Counted from the first letter of the stretch, positions 25,140 through 34,770 are shown. The stretch is DNA of 64,000 nt from Pseudohalocynthiibacter aestuariivivens (GCF_011040495.1 NZ_CP049037.1:2728001-2792000); one strand, 5' to 3'. A program made the numbers and translations. Notes: generated by a model from the letters alone, not told the origin.

Positions 25140-25894
25140 GTCAGGCCGACTTTCTCGCGGATATCGGCATCGCGCAGCGAAATCTCCTGGCCCAGAAACT
25201 CATCGCTGGACGGGCTGCACATCCACAGCAACGCCCGTGCTGGCCAGTCGGCGGGAACATGGTCGGACCAGTCCAGCGCGCTGACCGGATTGATGCCGCT
25301 GGCCTTGATCTCGTGCTGCATCTGGGTGGCAACGGTGCCGGGTGACAGCCCCATCACCCGCAGCCCGTGGTCTGCCCCCTCCAGATGCGCGCTTTGGGTC
25401 AGCATCGCCGCCCCGGCCTTGGACGTGCAGTAGTGACTCCAGCCATCCAGCGCACGATGCGCGGCACCCGATGAAATGGTCAGGATCGTGCCGCCGCCCG
25501 CCGCCTGCATCACCGGCATTGCGGCACGCATGCCGTGATAAACACCCTTGAGATTGATATCGATCACCCGGCCCCAGTCCTCGGGGTCCGAGGCGGACAG
25601 TGACGCAATCGGCTCGATCACGCCGGCATTGCCGATCAGGACATCGACACTGCCGAACGCGTCCAGCGCCGCCTGTACCGCCGCTTGCATGTCGCCGTAG
25701 TGGCTGACATCGCAAGTCAACGCGCGGGCTTGCGGTCCGATCTCCGCGGCCAGTTCGCCGATCGCATCGGCGCTGCGGGCCAGCAGCAGCAGGTTCGCGC
25801 CCGCGTCGGCAAATATCCGCGCAGCGGCGGCGCCGATGCCGCGGCTCGCCCCGGTGATCAAAACGGTTTTGCCGGTCATACTATTGTCTGTCAC
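25136..25894 (-). CDS. Short-chain dehydrogenase/reductase
   Basis: The 252-residue oxidoreductase has the nucleotide-binding motif TGASRGIG (14-21), 'GNAGV', and the catalytic Ser142 with Tyr155-x3-Lys159 ('HYCTSK'). I set the start at the GTG at 25894 because AGGAGG lies 9 bases before it; the ATG five codons later has no site of its own. It precedes the enoyl-CoA hydratase in one unit, which suggests a shared CoA- or acyl-related pathway. Substrate unknown. Confidence 0.88.
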   Translation of the reverse strand: MTDNSMTGKTVLITGASRGIGAAAARIFADAGANLLLLARSADAIGELAAEIGPQARALTCDVSHYGDMQAAVQAALDAFGSVDVLIGNAGVIEPIASLSASDPEDWGRVIDINLKGVYHGMRAAMPVMQAAGGGTILTISSGAAHRALDGWSHYCTSKAGAAMLTQSAHLEGADHGLRVMGLSPGTVATQMQHEIKASGINPVSALDWSDHVPADWPARALLWMCSPSSDEFLGQEISLRDADIREKVGLT

Positions 25895-26034
25895 GGGTCG
25901 AAACCTCCTGTCGGCATTGATTTGGCGTCTGTCGTAAATGGAGTGCCTCCCGGGGTCCAGCCAGAAGGACACTTGACCCAGATGGCATATAAGCCGAAGC
26001 TACCCGGGGTTATTTTACATCAGAAGGGTTCATT

Positions 26035-27549
26035 ATGGGCACCTATAGACACACAGGCGGCGCGGTCGCCGCTGCAGCGATTTTGATGACGGGTAGTGCG
26101 GCATTTGCCGATGTAACGGCGCAGCAGGTCTGGGACGACTGGCAGGCCTATATGGACGGTTTCGGCTACGAGGTGACTGCCGAAACCAGTCAGAGCGGCA
26201 GCGATCTGACCGTATCGGACATCGCCATGACCTTTCCGATCCCGGAAGAGGAAATGTCCCTGACGATCACCATGTCCGAGATGACTTTGACCGACAATGG
26301 CGACGGCACAGTGGCGATTTCGGTGCCCGCGCAACTGCCGATAACGATCGGCGACGGTGCCGAATTCGAGGTCGGGATCGACTATCTGAGCCAAGGTCTG
26401 AACATGGTTGTCGCGGGTGATCCCAACGACATGACCTACACCTATTCGGCGGCGTCCATCGGGATGGTGCTGACCGGCCTCACCGCAGATGGTGAAAACA
26501 TCGACATCGGCACTGCCGAGATCACGATGGCCGATGTTTCGGGCAATTCACGGATGGCCACCGGTAACTTGCGCAGCAACGCGCAGAAAATCCTGACCGG
26601 CGCAGTCAGCTACGCGTTCAACCTGACCGACCCGGACAACAGTGAGTCACATTTCGTGGTCAATGGTGGCACCGCCAGCATGGCGATGGAGGCTGTCACC
26701 GAAATGCCCATGGAAATGGACATGGAAGATATGGGCGCGGCGGTCAAAGCCGGGTTCGCGGTTGATGGTGGTTATGAATTCGGCCCCGGCCAGATGAACT
26801 TCAACTTCAGCGATCGTGGCAATGTCACACAGGGCAAAACCACCAGCAAAGGCGGGTCGTTCGTTGTCGCGCTCAGCGAGAATGGCATCAAATACGGGCT
26901 CGGCTCGGACGAATTGACCGTTGAACTGGCTGGCGGGGAAATTCCGTTCCCGGTGGCAATGTCGATGGCTGAATTCGGCTTTGACCTGTTGATGCCGGTG
27001 TCCAAGAGGGATGAAGAACAGGAATTCGGTCTGGCCCTCATGCTGAGCGATTTCACCATGAGCGACATGATCTGGGGCATCTTCGATCCGGCGGCGCAAC
27101 TGCCGCGTGATCCGGCGACCATTGCATTGGATGTGTCCGGCATGGCCAAACTGTTCCTTGACCTGCTGGATGCCGAAGCCATGGAGAGCGCAGGCGGCGG
27201 TGGCGAAATGCCCGGTGAACTGAACGCGCTGACGGTGAATGACCTGACGGTCAGCCTCGTCGGGGCCGAGCTGACAGGCACAGGCGATTTCGTGTTCGAT
27301 AACACCGATCTGACCAGCTACGAAGGCATGCCAAAGCCGGTCGGCGAGGTCAATCTGGCCCTGTCCGGCGGCAATGGACTGCTCGATAAACTGGTCGCGA
27401 TGGGCTTTGTCCCAGAGGATCAGGCGATGGGTGCACGGATGATGCTGGGCCTGTTCGCAGTACCGGGCGACGGCGAGGATACGCTGAAATCCAAGATCGA
27501 ATTCACCGAGAGCGGCGGCATTACGGCCAACGGTCAACGGCTGAAGTAA
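26035..27549 (+). CDS. DUF2125 family periplasmic protein
   Basis: The 504-residue protein opens with a signal peptide that should be cleaved near residue 25 ('TGSAAFA|DV'). The rest consists of beta-strand-rich repeats typical of DUF2125 in Rhodobacterales, with Met-rich acidic stretches ('MEAVTEMPMEMDMEDMGAAV'). It contains no cysteine and no catalytic motif. Function unknown; the fold suggests an envelope protein. A strong terminator follows. Confidence 0.8.
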   Translation: MGTYRHTGGAVAAAAILMTGSAAFADVTAQQVWDDWQAYMDGFGYEVTAETSQSGSDLTVSDIAMTFPIPEEEMSLTITMSEMTLTDNGDGTVAISVPAQLPITIGDGAEFEVGIDYLSQGLNMVVAGDPNDMTYTYSAASIGMVLTGLTADGENIDIGTAEITMADVSGNSRMATGNLRSNAQKILTGAVSYAFNLTDPDNSESHFVVNGGTASMAMEAVTEMPMEMDMEDMGAAVKAGFAVDGGYEFGPGQMNFNFSDRGNVTQGKTTSKGGSFVVALSENGIKYGLGSDELTVELAGGEIPFPVAMSMAEFGFDLLMPVSKRDEEQEFGLALMLSDFTMSDMIWGIFDPAAQLPRDPATIALDVSGMAKLFLDLLDAEAMESAGGGGEMPGELNALTVNDLTVSLVGAELTGTGDFVFDNTDLTSYEGMPKPVGEVNLALSGGNGLLDKLVAMGFVPEDQAMGARMMLGLFAVPGDGEDTLKSKIEFTESGGITANGQRLK

Positions 27550-27571
27550 CGTTCAGCTTTTCGCAGAAATC

Positions 27572-27603
27572 AGCCGCCGGTCCCTTGGGGTCGGCGGCTT
27601 TTT
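27572..27603 (+). terminator. Rho-independent terminator after the DUF2125 gene
   Basis: A 13-bp stem with two G-U pairs joins 27572-27584 (AGCCGCCGGTCCC) to 27587-27599 and is followed directly by five T residues (27599-27603). It ends at the stop codon of the converging GFA gene. Confidence 0.85.
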
Positions 27604-28001
27604 CACGCGGTTTGGCTTTTGGGTGCCTGATCAACATGCACCCACTTTGGTGCGCGTGCGCGAAATGACTGCGATTGCGGGGCGAGTTCGGCCCGACCCG
27701 CCTGATCGAAACACCCCAACAGCAACGCGACCACCGGGGCGTCATCCACGGCACCCAGTGAACTGCCGCAATCGGGGCAGAATGCCCGGCTGGAAATCTC
27801 TGACGACCGCCACAGGCGCGGTGCGCCGCCCGGCCCGGTCCATGCGACGCAACTTGCCGGAAATTCCACCCATGCCGTGATCGGTGCGCCGCTGTGGCGC
27901 TGACACATCTTGCAGGCGCATGTATGCGGATTACCTGCCGGGCCCTTGGCCGCGAACCGCACGTTGCCGCACAGGCACCCGCCTTGATAGGTTTTCGGCA
28001 T
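27603..28001 (-). CDS. GFA family zinc protein
   Basis: The 132-residue product is of the glutathione-dependent formaldehyde-activating-like (GFA/CENP-V) family. Zinc ligands are visible: Cys9 and Cys11 ('GGCLCG'), Cys28, Cys30 and Cys33 ('THTCACKMC'), and Cys75 and Cys78 ('FCPDCGSSLG'). Many members are not formaldehyde enzymes, so I do not assign a reaction. Confidence 0.9.
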   Translation of the reverse strand: MPKTYQGGCLCGNVRFAAKGPAGNPHTCACKMCQRHSGAPITAWVEFPASCVAWTGPGGAPRLWRSSEISSRAFCPDCGSSLGAVDDAPVVALLLGCFDQAGRAELAPQSQSFRARAPKWVHVDQAPKSQTA

Positions 28002-28122
28002 ATCACCCCTCCTCTGGATTACGTCGTCAGAGTGCAGCAGGTCGCATGTCCGCCGTCAAGTGTGCGCCCTTGCACCTGCCGGGCCTGAGGGCTACCTCTG
28101 ACCCAACTGCGGAGCCGTCAAA

Positions 28123-29469
28123 ATGACCCAGACCACCACCGACCTGACCCAGATGTTGCTGGACGCCGCGCACCGCGCCGGGGCGGATGCCGCCGATGTG
28201 CTGGTCCAGTATGGCCGCTCGAACGTGGTCGAAATGCGCGGTGGCGCGCTGGAACTTGCCGAACGTGCCGAGGCGGTCGATTTGGGTCTGCGCGTGCTGG
28301 TCGGTCAGAGACAGGCCAGCATTTCGTCCTCTGACATCCGCCCTGACACTATCACGATCCTTGCCGAACGTGCCGTCGCCATGGCCCGAGAGGCCCCCGA
28401 AGACCCCTATATCGGCCTTGCCGAGCCCTCCCAACTGGCGACGGGCTGGAACATCGACACGCTGGAACTGGTCGACCCCGCACCAGAGCCGGCCCCGACC
28501 ACGTTGCAGGACCGTGCCGCCCGTGCCGAGGCGGCGGCGCTGGGCGTTGATGGTATCACCCAATGCCAGTCGGCCACCGCCGCCTATGAAACGCGCGACA
28601 TCCACATCGCGATGAGCAATGGGTTCGCGGCCAGCTACGCCCGAACCGACAGCTATATCGGCACCACCGCCATTGCCGGATCAGGCGCGGGCATGGAGCG
28701 CGACAATGACGGTGATTCCCGCATCTTTGCCGCCGATCTGCGCAGCCCCGAGGACATCGGCGCGCGTGCCGGTGCCCGCGCAGCAGAGCGACTGGGCGCG
28801 CGCAAACCTCCAACCGGCGCCTACCCGGTGCTCTTTGACGAACGCATCTCGTCGTCGCTGATCGGCCATCTGCTCAGCGCCGCCAATGGTTCGGCCGTGG
28901 CGCGCGGCGCGTCGTGGTTGCGGGGGCGTCTGGGGGATCAGGTGTTGCCCGCCGCCTTGTCGCTGATTGAGGACCCGCACCGCGTGCGTGTGCGCAGCTC
29001 CGGCATGTTCGATGCCGAAGGGTTGCCAACCCGCCGCCGCGCGATCATCGAGGACGGCAGGCTGACAGGCTGGACGCTTGATCTGGCGACCGCACGACAG
29101 CTGGGCATGGTGCCGACCGGCAACGCCAAACGCCGCCTTTCCGGTGCGCCACTGCCCGGCCATTGGAACATCGCGCTGACCCAGAGCGAACACAGCCGCG
29201 CCGATCTGATCGCGCAGATGGGCACTGGCCTGCTCGTCACGTCGATGATCGGGTCCACGATCAATCCCAATACCGGGGACTATTCGCGCGGGGCCGCGGG
29301 CTTTTGGGTCGAACAGGGGCAGATTGCCTATCCGGTAAACGAATGCACCATCGCGGGCAGCCTGCCTGATTTTCTGGGGCGCATGATACCTGCCAACGAT
29401 GCGCGCACCCACCTGTCATCCGTTGTGCCATCGCTGCTGGTCGAGGGGCTGACGCTTGCCGGTGCCTGA
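28123..29469 (+). CDS. pmbA: TldD/PmbA family metalloprotease homologue
   Basis: The 448-residue protein is the PmbA (TldE) partner of the TldD/TldE protease, which in E. coli helps process microcin B17 and degrade CcdA. PmbA itself lacks the HExxxH-type zinc site of TldD, and I see none here; the conserved parts 'RVRSSGMFDAEGLPTRRRAIIEDG' and 'GSTINPNTGDYSRGAAGFWVE' are present. GGAG lies 8 bases upstream of the ATG. It overlaps the next gene by 14 bases. Confidence 0.9.
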   Translation: MTQTTTDLTQMLLDAAHRAGADAADVLVQYGRSNVVEMRGGALELAERAEAVDLGLRVLVGQRQASISSSDIRPDTITILAERAVAMAREAPEDPYIGLAEPSQLATGWNIDTLELVDPAPEPAPTTLQDRAARAEAAALGVDGITQCQSATAAYETRDIHIAMSNGFAASYARTDSYIGTTAIAGSGAGMERDNDGDSRIFAADLRSPEDIGARAGARAAERLGARKPPTGAYPVLFDERISSSLIGHLLSAANGSAVARGASWLRGRLGDQVLPAALSLIEDPHRVRVRSSGMFDAEGLPTRRRAIIEDGRLTGWTLDLATARQLGMVPTGNAKRRLSGAPLPGHWNIALTQSEHSRADLIAQMGTGLLVTSMIGSTINPNTGDYSRGAAGFWVEQGQIAYPVNECTIAGSLPDFLGRMIPANDARTHLSSVVPSLLVEGLTLAGA

Positions 29470-30229
29470 TCTCGAACTGTTGCAAGACGCTGCGCAGGCC
29501 GCGGGCGAGGTCGCCAAGGGCTACGCCGGCCAGACCGCCCAACGTTGGGACAAGCCGGACAATGCCGGCCCGGTCACAGAGGCGGATCTCGCGGTCAACG
29601 AAACGCTCGAGACGATCCTGCGCCGCGCCCGCCCGGGCTATGGCTGGCTGTCAGAAGAGAGTGAGGACAGCCCGGCCCGACTGGACGCCGAGCATGTCTT
29701 TATCATTGATCCCATAGACGGCACACGCAGCTTCATCGAAGGTTCGGGCGCATGGGCGCATTCCATCGCCATTGCACGGCGTGGCGTGGTCATGGCGGCT
29801 GTGATCTACCTGCCGCGCAAGGACAAGCTGTATGCCGCCACTGCCGGGCAGGGTGCGACGCTGAATGGCACGCCGCTCCGGGTCAGCGCGCAGGCCGCGA
29901 TGGACGGCGCGACCGTACTGGGAACCAAGCCGACCTACGCACCGGAAAACTGGCGCATACCCCTTCCGGCGTTCCAGCGCGCCTACCGCCCGTCGCTGGC
30001 CTACCGGCTGGCCTGCGTCGCCGAAGGACGGTTTGACGCGATGCTGACGCTGCGCCCGACATGGGAATGGGACGTGGCCGCAGGCGACCTGATCCTGCGC
30101 GAGGCGGGCGCGCAAGTGTCCGACCGGCGCGGCGAAGTGTTACGGTTCAACAATGCCGTGCCACAGGTGGGCGGTGTCATTGCCGCCGGCCCGGCATTGC
30201 ACAGGGAACTTCTGGGCGCATTGGCGTAG
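29456..30229 (+). CDS. cysQ: 3'(2'),5'-bisphosphate nucleotidase / inositol monophosphatase family
   Basis: The 257-residue phosphatase has the Li+-sensitive family motifs: Glu67/Glu68 ('WLSEESED'), 'IIDPIDGTRSF' with Asp85 and Asp88 as metal ligands, and 'WEWDVAAGDLIL' near the C-terminus. It most likely removes the 3'-phosphate of PAP from sulfate assimilation. It starts with TTG at 29456 (GAGGGG 7 bases before) or GTG at 29462; both lie inside the end of pmbA. A REP-like palindrome follows. Confidence 0.85.
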   Translation: MPVPDLELLQDAAQAAGEVAKGYAGQTAQRWDKPDNAGPVTEADLAVNETLETILRRARPGYGWLSEESEDSPARLDAEHVFIIDPIDGTRSFIEGSGAWAHSIAIARRGVVMAAVIYLPRKDKLYAATAGQGATLNGTPLRVSAQAAMDGATVLGTKPTYAPENWRIPLPAFQRAYRPSLAYRLACVAEGRFDAMLTLRPTWEWDVAAGDLILREAGAQVSDRRGEVLRFNNAVPQVGGVIAAGPALHRELLGALA

Positions 30230-30253
30230 GGTGGGTTTAAAACCCACCTTACG
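30226..30253. repeat. REP-like palindrome between cysQ and plsY
   Basis: The sequence after the cysQ stop, GTAGGGTGGG-TTTAAAA-CCCACCTTACG, is an imperfect palindrome whose core GGTGGG/CCCACC pairs exactly. It lies between converging genes and could end both transcripts. It shares the GTAGG-led form with the repeat at 14222. Confidence 0.6.
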
Positions 30254-30273
30254 GATGACGCCCGGTGACACGA

Positions 30274-30879
30274 TCACTTCTTGCCGATTTTTGGCTCGGT
30301 TCCGGCCCGGATGCGGCGAATATTCTCCTTGTGCCGGATAAACACGATCAGCGTCAGAATCCCGCCCATAATCACCATGTGACCAAAGCCCAGAAACAGC
30401 ATCCAGATCGTCGAGGTCGCCGCCGCGGCGATCGCGGCAAAGGACGACATTCGCGTGACGATCGCCATCACCAGCCATGTGGCACAGCAGGCCGCCCCGA
30501 CGGGAAATGCCAGCGCCAGCAGCAGCCCTAGGAACGTCGCTACCCCCTTGCCACCCTTGAATCCCAGCCAGACCGGGAAACAATGCCCGAGAAACGCCAT
30601 CAACCCGGCCAGTTGCGCCGCATCCTCGCCCGCCAGCCAACGCGCCAGCAACACGGCCACAGCGCCCTTGCCGCCATCCAGTATCAGCGTGGCTAGCGCG
30701 GCCTTCTTGCTGCCGGTGCGCAACACATTGGTCGCGCCGATGTTGCCTGACCCGATATCGCGCAGATTGCCCAGCCCCATCACCCGCGCGATCACCATCC
30801 CGAAGGGAACGGATCCGATCAGATAGCCGATCACAGCCCAGAGCAGCAAAACGCCGGTGGCGGTCTCGATAGGGGGCAT
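30274..30879 (-). CDS. plsY: Glycerol-3-phosphate acyltransferase PlsY
   Basis: The 201-residue multi-pass membrane enzyme acylates glycerol 3-phosphate from acyl-phosphate, the first step of phospholipid synthesis. Its three conserved loops are visible: 'IGSVPFGMVIARVMG...GSGNIGATNVLR', 'LDGGKGAVAVLLAR' and 'GFKGGKGVATFLG'. It starts with GAGG 7 bases upstream and shares the TGATG junction with the dihydroorotase-like gene. Confidence 0.95.
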   Translation of the reverse strand: MPPIETATGVLLLWAVIGYLIGSVPFGMVIARVMGLGNLRDIGSGNIGATNVLRTGSKKAALATLILDGGKGAVAVLLARWLAGEDAAQLAGLMAFLGHCFPVWLGFKGGKGVATFLGLLLALAFPVGAACCATWLVMAIVTRMSSFAAIAAAATSTIWMLFLGFGHMVIMGGILTLIVFIRHKENIRRIRAGTEPKIGKK

Positions 30880-32168
30880 CAGGGGGCCTCGTAAACTGGG
30901 GTGCCTGCAACGAATGTCGCGCGCACCTTACCTTGCATGCGGGCCTCGTCAAACGGTGTGTTCTTGGATTTCGACAACAGCTTGAACCGGTCCATGATGA
31001 ACGGCGCGTTCGGATCGAACAGCACCAGATCGGCGGGTGCACCCGCCGCCAGACGGCCGCAATTCAGCCCCAGCCGCCGTGCGGGATTATAGCTGAGCGC
31101 GCGGAACAGCGTCGGCAAATCCAGATCGCCCGAATGATACAGACGCAGCGCCGCAGGCAGCAACGTTTCCAGCGCGACCGCGCCACTTGCCGCCTCCTCA
31201 AAGGGCAGGCGCTTGCTCTCTTCATCCTGCGGTGTGTGCATCGAACTGATCGTGTCGATCAGCCCGCTGCGCACCGCCTCGATCACCGCCTGCCGGTCGT
31301 CCTCGGACCGCAGTGGCGGCTTGACCTTGAAGAAGGTGCGATAGCCCGCGACATCCAACTCGTTCAGCGTCAGGTGATGGATCGACGTGCCCGCCGTGAT
31401 GTCCAGCCCGTTGCGCTTGGCCCGTTCCAGCGCGGGCAGGGCGCGGCTCGTGGTGATCTGATCGGCATGATAGCGCGCGCCGGTCATTTCCAGCAGCGCA
31501 ATATCGCGGTCCAGCCCCATCCGCTCGGCCATTGGCGACACCGCTGGCAGACCGTAGAGCGAGGCAAACTTACCCGATGTGGCCGCCGCCCCTTCGCTCA
31601 GGCCGGGGTCTTGCGGATGCGCGATCACCAACGCGCCCAGCGACCTTGCATAGGTCAGCGCACGGGAAAATACCTTGGTACTGCGCACCACATGATCGCA
31701 ATCGGTGAACGCAATCGCGCCCGCATCCATCAGGAACCCGATTTCGGTCATCTCGCGCCCCTCGCGCCCCTTGGTCAGCGCCGCCATCGGCAGCACGTTG
31801 ACCGGGGCTGCCTCATTGGCGCGCCGGGCGACGAATTCCAGCACCTCGGGGCTGTCGATTGTCGGCAGGGTGTCGGGCCGCGTGGCGATGGTGGTCACCC
31901 CGCCCGCCGCCGCCGCCAGCCCGGCCGAACGATAGCTTTCCTTGTGCCGCTCGCCCGGCTCGCAGACCTTGACGCCGATATCGACGATCCCCGGCGCCAG
32001 ACACTTGCCAGCCGCGTCAATCACCCGCGCGTCGTGCCTCACCGCGTCCGGTTGGCTCTCGGCACAGACCTGCGCGATCAGCCCATCCTCGATCAGCAGC
32101 GCCCCAAGGGTATCGCTGCCGCTATCCGGGTCGATCAGGCGGGCATTGGTGATCAGGGTTTGGGTCAT
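30879..32168 (-). CDS. pyrC: Dihydroorotase-like protein lacking catalytic residues (PyrC/PyrX type)
   Basis: The 429-residue protein has the amidohydrolase fold of dihydroorotase, but the H-x-H metal pair of the first strand is replaced by Gly65-Val66-Lys67 ('VDIGVKVCEPGERHKE'; functional enzymes read D-x-H-V-H-L-R). The catalytic Asp of 'TDHAPH' is also missing, being 'SSMHTPQDEE' near residue 309. It lies with pyrB, and such degenerate homologues act as structural partners of aspartate carbamoyltransferase in other bacteria. A functional dihydroorotase should be elsewhere. I chose the ATG at 32168. Confidence 0.85.
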   Translation of the reverse strand: MTQTLITNARLIDPDSGSDTLGALLIEDGLIAQVCAESQPDAVRHDARVIDAAGKCLAPGIVDIGVKVCEPGERHKESYRSAGLAAAAGGVTTIATRPDTLPTIDSPEVLEFVARRANEAAPVNVLPMAALTKGREGREMTEIGFLMDAGAIAFTDCDHVVRSTKVFSRALTYARSLGALVIAHPQDPGLSEGAAATSGKFASLYGLPAVSPMAERMGLDRDIALLEMTGARYHADQITTSRALPALERAKRNGLDITAGTSIHHLTLNELDVAGYRTFFKVKPPLRSEDDRQAVIEAVRSGLIDTISSMHTPQDEESKRLPFEEAASGAVALETLLPAALRLYHSGDLDLPTLFRALSYNPARRLGLNCGRLAAGAPADLVLFDPNAPFIMDRFKLLSKSKNTPFDEARMQGKVRATFVAGTPVYEAP

Positions 32169-32286
32169 TCGGGTTTTGCTTTCGTCGTCGTTCTGTTCCA
32201 CGCGCTACAGGCCGCCGGAACATCTGATGCAGCTATTCGACGCGGTGTGCCAGCCGTTTGTGATGGGCACAACCGCCCCAGACCGC

Positions 32287-32820
32287 TCATGTCGCGCGTT
32301 CCTGTGCATCGCGCATCAGGCGGTACACTTTTTCACCGTCGCGGATCCGCTCGAACCCGATCTTGACGGTGTAATATCCGTTCTTTCCGCGTTTGCGTTC
32401 CTCGTGAAAAATGATCGTGCTCAGATCGCCGCTCTGAAAATCCAGAACCGAGTCTTCGGTGATCGGATAGGATTTCAACCGTCTGCCGACCACCGGTAGG
32501 TGCGTGGCGATAAAGGCGCGCCTGTCAGTCAGCGTGTACCACGTATGCCTGCGCCGATACGGTCCCCACATCAGCGCCGAGGCGATGATACCGACACCGA
32601 CCGAGAAATGGATCAGGCCAAACATCCAAAATCCCCCGCCTGCCTGCGACGCCATCACCATCCAGAACAGGGCAAAACCGGCAAAGGCCATCCCAAAGAG
32701 CGTAATTCCGATCTGGCTGGGGCGCAGCGTAAATCCGCTATCGGGGCGGTCCTGCCACAGGATCGTCTCGCCGGGGTCCAGGATCCCGGCCCAGCCGTCG
32801 GCTCCGGTTGCCGCCGTCAT
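32287..32820 (-). CDS. Membrane protein with bacterial PH-like domain (pyrimidine cluster)
   Basis: The 177-residue protein has two central membrane segments ('IGITLFGMAFAGFALFWMVM' and 'FWMFGLIHFSVGVGIIAS') flanked by a PH-like C-terminal region ('HTWYTLTDRRAFIATHLPV', 'STIIFHEERKRGK'). GGAGGG lies 6 bases upstream of the ATG. It overlaps the next PH-domain gene (ATGA). Function unknown. Confidence 0.7.
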   Translation of the reverse strand: MTAATGADGWAGILDPGETILWQDRPDSGFTLRPSQIGITLFGMAFAGFALFWMVMASQAGGGFWMFGLIHFSVGVGIIASALMWGPYRRRHTWYTLTDRRAFIATHLPVVGRRLKSYPITEDSVLDFQSGDLSTIIFHEERKRGKNGYYTVKIGFERIRDGEKVYRLMRDAQERAT

Positions 32821-33272
32821 ATGGTTCCCTCCGTCATGGCGGCGCGGATCCGGTCGTGGGTTGCCATGCGATCCGCCTGATATTTTATCAGATGCTTGTC
32901 ACCGCTGCCGGTCACGACCTGTACGGCGCTGCCCAACGTGCGCAGGTCCTGAATATCTGCCAGCCGCACGGCACGGGTGGCTGGGCCCAGCAGGCGACGG
33001 TTGGTCAGATCCCAGCGCGCGGCCAACTCGTCAGAGGCGACATAGAGACTGCGTACCGCCACGGCAGCCAGACCGCCGACCGCCCCGGTCCACACATGCG
33101 GATTGCCGATCAGCCACAGCACCAGCATCCCGATGGCCATTGCTGCGGCGGCCAGCCAAGCGTGATCGCGGTAATAGGTGGCGCGATCGGGGTGAAAACT
33201 GTGCTGTACCTGCTCGCCATCCTCCAGCGGGGTGTCCGGCGTCACGCCCTGCGGAATACGCCCGTCCAGCAT
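32817..33272 (-). CDS. PH domain-containing membrane protein
   Basis: From the ATG at 33272 the product has 151 residues with two membrane segments ('AWLAAAAMAIGMLVLWLIG' and 'VWTGAVGGLAAVAVRSLYV') and a bPH2-like domain after them ('WDLTNRRLLGPATRAVRLADIQDL'). The start overlaps the stop of the upstream gene by one base (TGATG). It forms a pair with the next gene, which has a similar layout. Role unknown. Confidence 0.72.
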   Translation of the reverse strand: MLDGRIPQGVTPDTPLEDGEQVQHSFHPDRATYYRDHAWLAAAAMAIGMLVLWLIGNPHVWTGAVGGLAAVAVRSLYVASDELAARWDLTNRRLLGPATRAVRLADIQDLRTLGSAVQVVTGSGDKHLIKYQADRMATHDRIRAAMTEGTI

Positions 33273-33805
33273 CAGAGCGCCAATGCCAGACCGATGATGA
33301 TCACACCAATTACGATCAGGGCCATCGGCCACCAGCCGTGCTTTGCGCGCGGGCGTTCACTGGAGGCGGTGCTGCCGATGACGCCTGCCGCACCGGCAGA
33401 TGGCAGCGGCTCGAACTGGACTGGCGGGCGCTCTTCGTGAAACGTCGCGATATGGCGCAGCGGCGCGCGCGGATGCAACGTGACCGCCGCCCCGCCAAAG
33501 GCGCGCGATCGCACGATCAGCACGCCGTCCTTCACTGCCTCCAGTTGCGGACGCATGCCCGCCAACTCTGCGGGTGCCACACCCAACCCTTCTTCGAGGT
33601 ATCCGGTCAGACCCACACCCGTCAGATCGGACACCGCAAACAGCTCGACCTGATCGGGGGCCAGCATCTCGACCCCCAATGCATCGGCCACCGGCCAACT
33701 GCCGTTGCGCCGCCCGAAAGCTTCCAATGCCGTCGGATCCAGATCGACGGCAAACAGGCGCACAACGCCATCTTCACGCGCGGGTACGTCCATCTTGTCG
33801 CTCAT
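33272..33805 (-). CDS. Hypothetical protein with C-terminal membrane anchor next to pyrB
   Basis: The 177-residue protein is mostly soluble with '[17 protein letters not shown]' near the start and a single C-terminal membrane helix ('[19 protein letters not shown]'), so it may be a tail-anchored cytoplasmic protein. It overlaps the pyrB stop by four bases and so is co-translated with it. I recognise no family. Confidence 0.65.
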   Translation of the reverse strand: MSDKMDVPAREDGVVRLFAVDLDPTALEAFGRRNGSWPVADALGVEMLAPDQVELFAVSDLTGVGLTGYLEEGLGVAPAELAGMRPQLEAVKDGVLIVRSRAFGGAAVTLHPRAPLRHIATFHEERPPVQFEPLPSAGAAGVIGSTASSERPRAKHGWWPMALIVIGVIIIGLALAL

Positions 33806-34770
33806 ACCATGACTTCCTTGGGGTTGCCTGCATTGCCGCGTCTGGCCCGCAACCGGCGCGCCAGCAGATCCATCGCGGCCATGCGCACGGCGACGCCCAT
33901 CTCGACCTGTTCCTGAATGACGCTGCGGTTGATGTCGTCGGCCAGTTCTCCGTCGATCTCGACACCGCGATTCATCGGGCCGGGATGCATCACGATGGCA
34001 TCATCCTTGGCATGTGCCAGCTTTTCCGCGTCCAGTCCGTAACGGTGATAATACTCGCGCTCCGACGGGATAAACCCGCCATCCATCCGCTCGCGTTGCA
34101 GCCGCAGCATCATCACCACGTCGACGCCCTCCAGACCGCGCGCCATGTCGTCATAAACCTCGACGCCGAACTGGTCGATCTGGCTGGGCATCAAGGTCGG
34201 AGGCCCGATCAGCCGGATGCGGTTCTCCATCTTGCCCAGCAGCAGGATGTTCGAACGCGCCACGCGGCTGTGGGCGATGTCGCCGCAAATAGCGATGTTC
34301 AGCCGGTGCAGCCGCCCCTTGGCCCGCCGGATCGTCAGCGCGTCCAGCAATGCCTGCGTCGGATGCTCGTGCCGTCCGTCACCGGCATTCAGCACGGCGC
34401 AGTTGACCTTTTGCGCCAGCAGATCCACCGCACCGGATTGCGGATGACGAACCACCAGCAGATCGGGATGCATCGCGTTCAGCGTCATCGCCGTGTCGAC
34501 CAGCGTCTCGCCCTTCTTGATCGAGCTGGCCTGCATCGCCATGTTCATTACATCCGCGCCCAGTCGCTTGCCAGCGATCTCGAAACTGGCCTGCGTGCGG
34601 GTGGAATTTTCAAAAAACATGTTGATCTGTGTGAGACCCGTCAGCGCATCGGTGCGTTTGACATCGCGCCGGTTCAGCGCGGCATATTGATCGGCCAGAT
34701 CCAGCAATGTGGTGATGTCATCGGGGGCCAGAGGCTCGATCCCCAGCAGGTGATCATGGTTGAATGGCAC
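33802..34770 (-). CDS. pyrB: Aspartate carbamoyltransferase catalytic subunit
   Basis: The 322-residue enzyme condenses carbamoyl phosphate and aspartate, the first committed step of pyrimidine synthesis. The carbamoyl-phosphate site '[13 protein letters not shown]' (Ser56-Thr57-Arg58-Thr59) and '[13 protein letters not shown]' are present. It starts with GTG at 34770, with AAGGAG 10 bases upstream. It is the first gene of the leftward unit that runs to plsY; no pyrI regulatory subunit follows. Confidence 0.95.
   Translation of the reverse strand: MPFNHDHLLGIEPLAPDDITTLLDLADQYAALNRRDVKRTDALTGLTQINMFFENSTRTQASFEIAGKRLGADVMNMAMQASSIKKGETLVDTAMTLNAMHPDLLVVRHPQSGAVDLLAQKVNCAVLNAGDGRHEHPTQALLDALTIRRAKGRLHRLNIAICGDIAHSRVARSNILLLGKMENRIRLIGPPTLMPSQIDQFGVEVYDDMARGLEGVDVVMMLRLQRERMDGGFIPSEREYYHRYGLDAEKLAHAKDDAIVMHPGPMNRGVEIDGELADDINRSVIQEQVEMGVAVRMAAMDLLARRLRARRGNAGNPKEVMV

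Noticed and set aside
30933..32366. 477-codon plus-strand frame opposite the pyrC-like gene
   Set aside because: It is an antisense shadow of the dihydroorotase homologue; no domain and no ribosome site.
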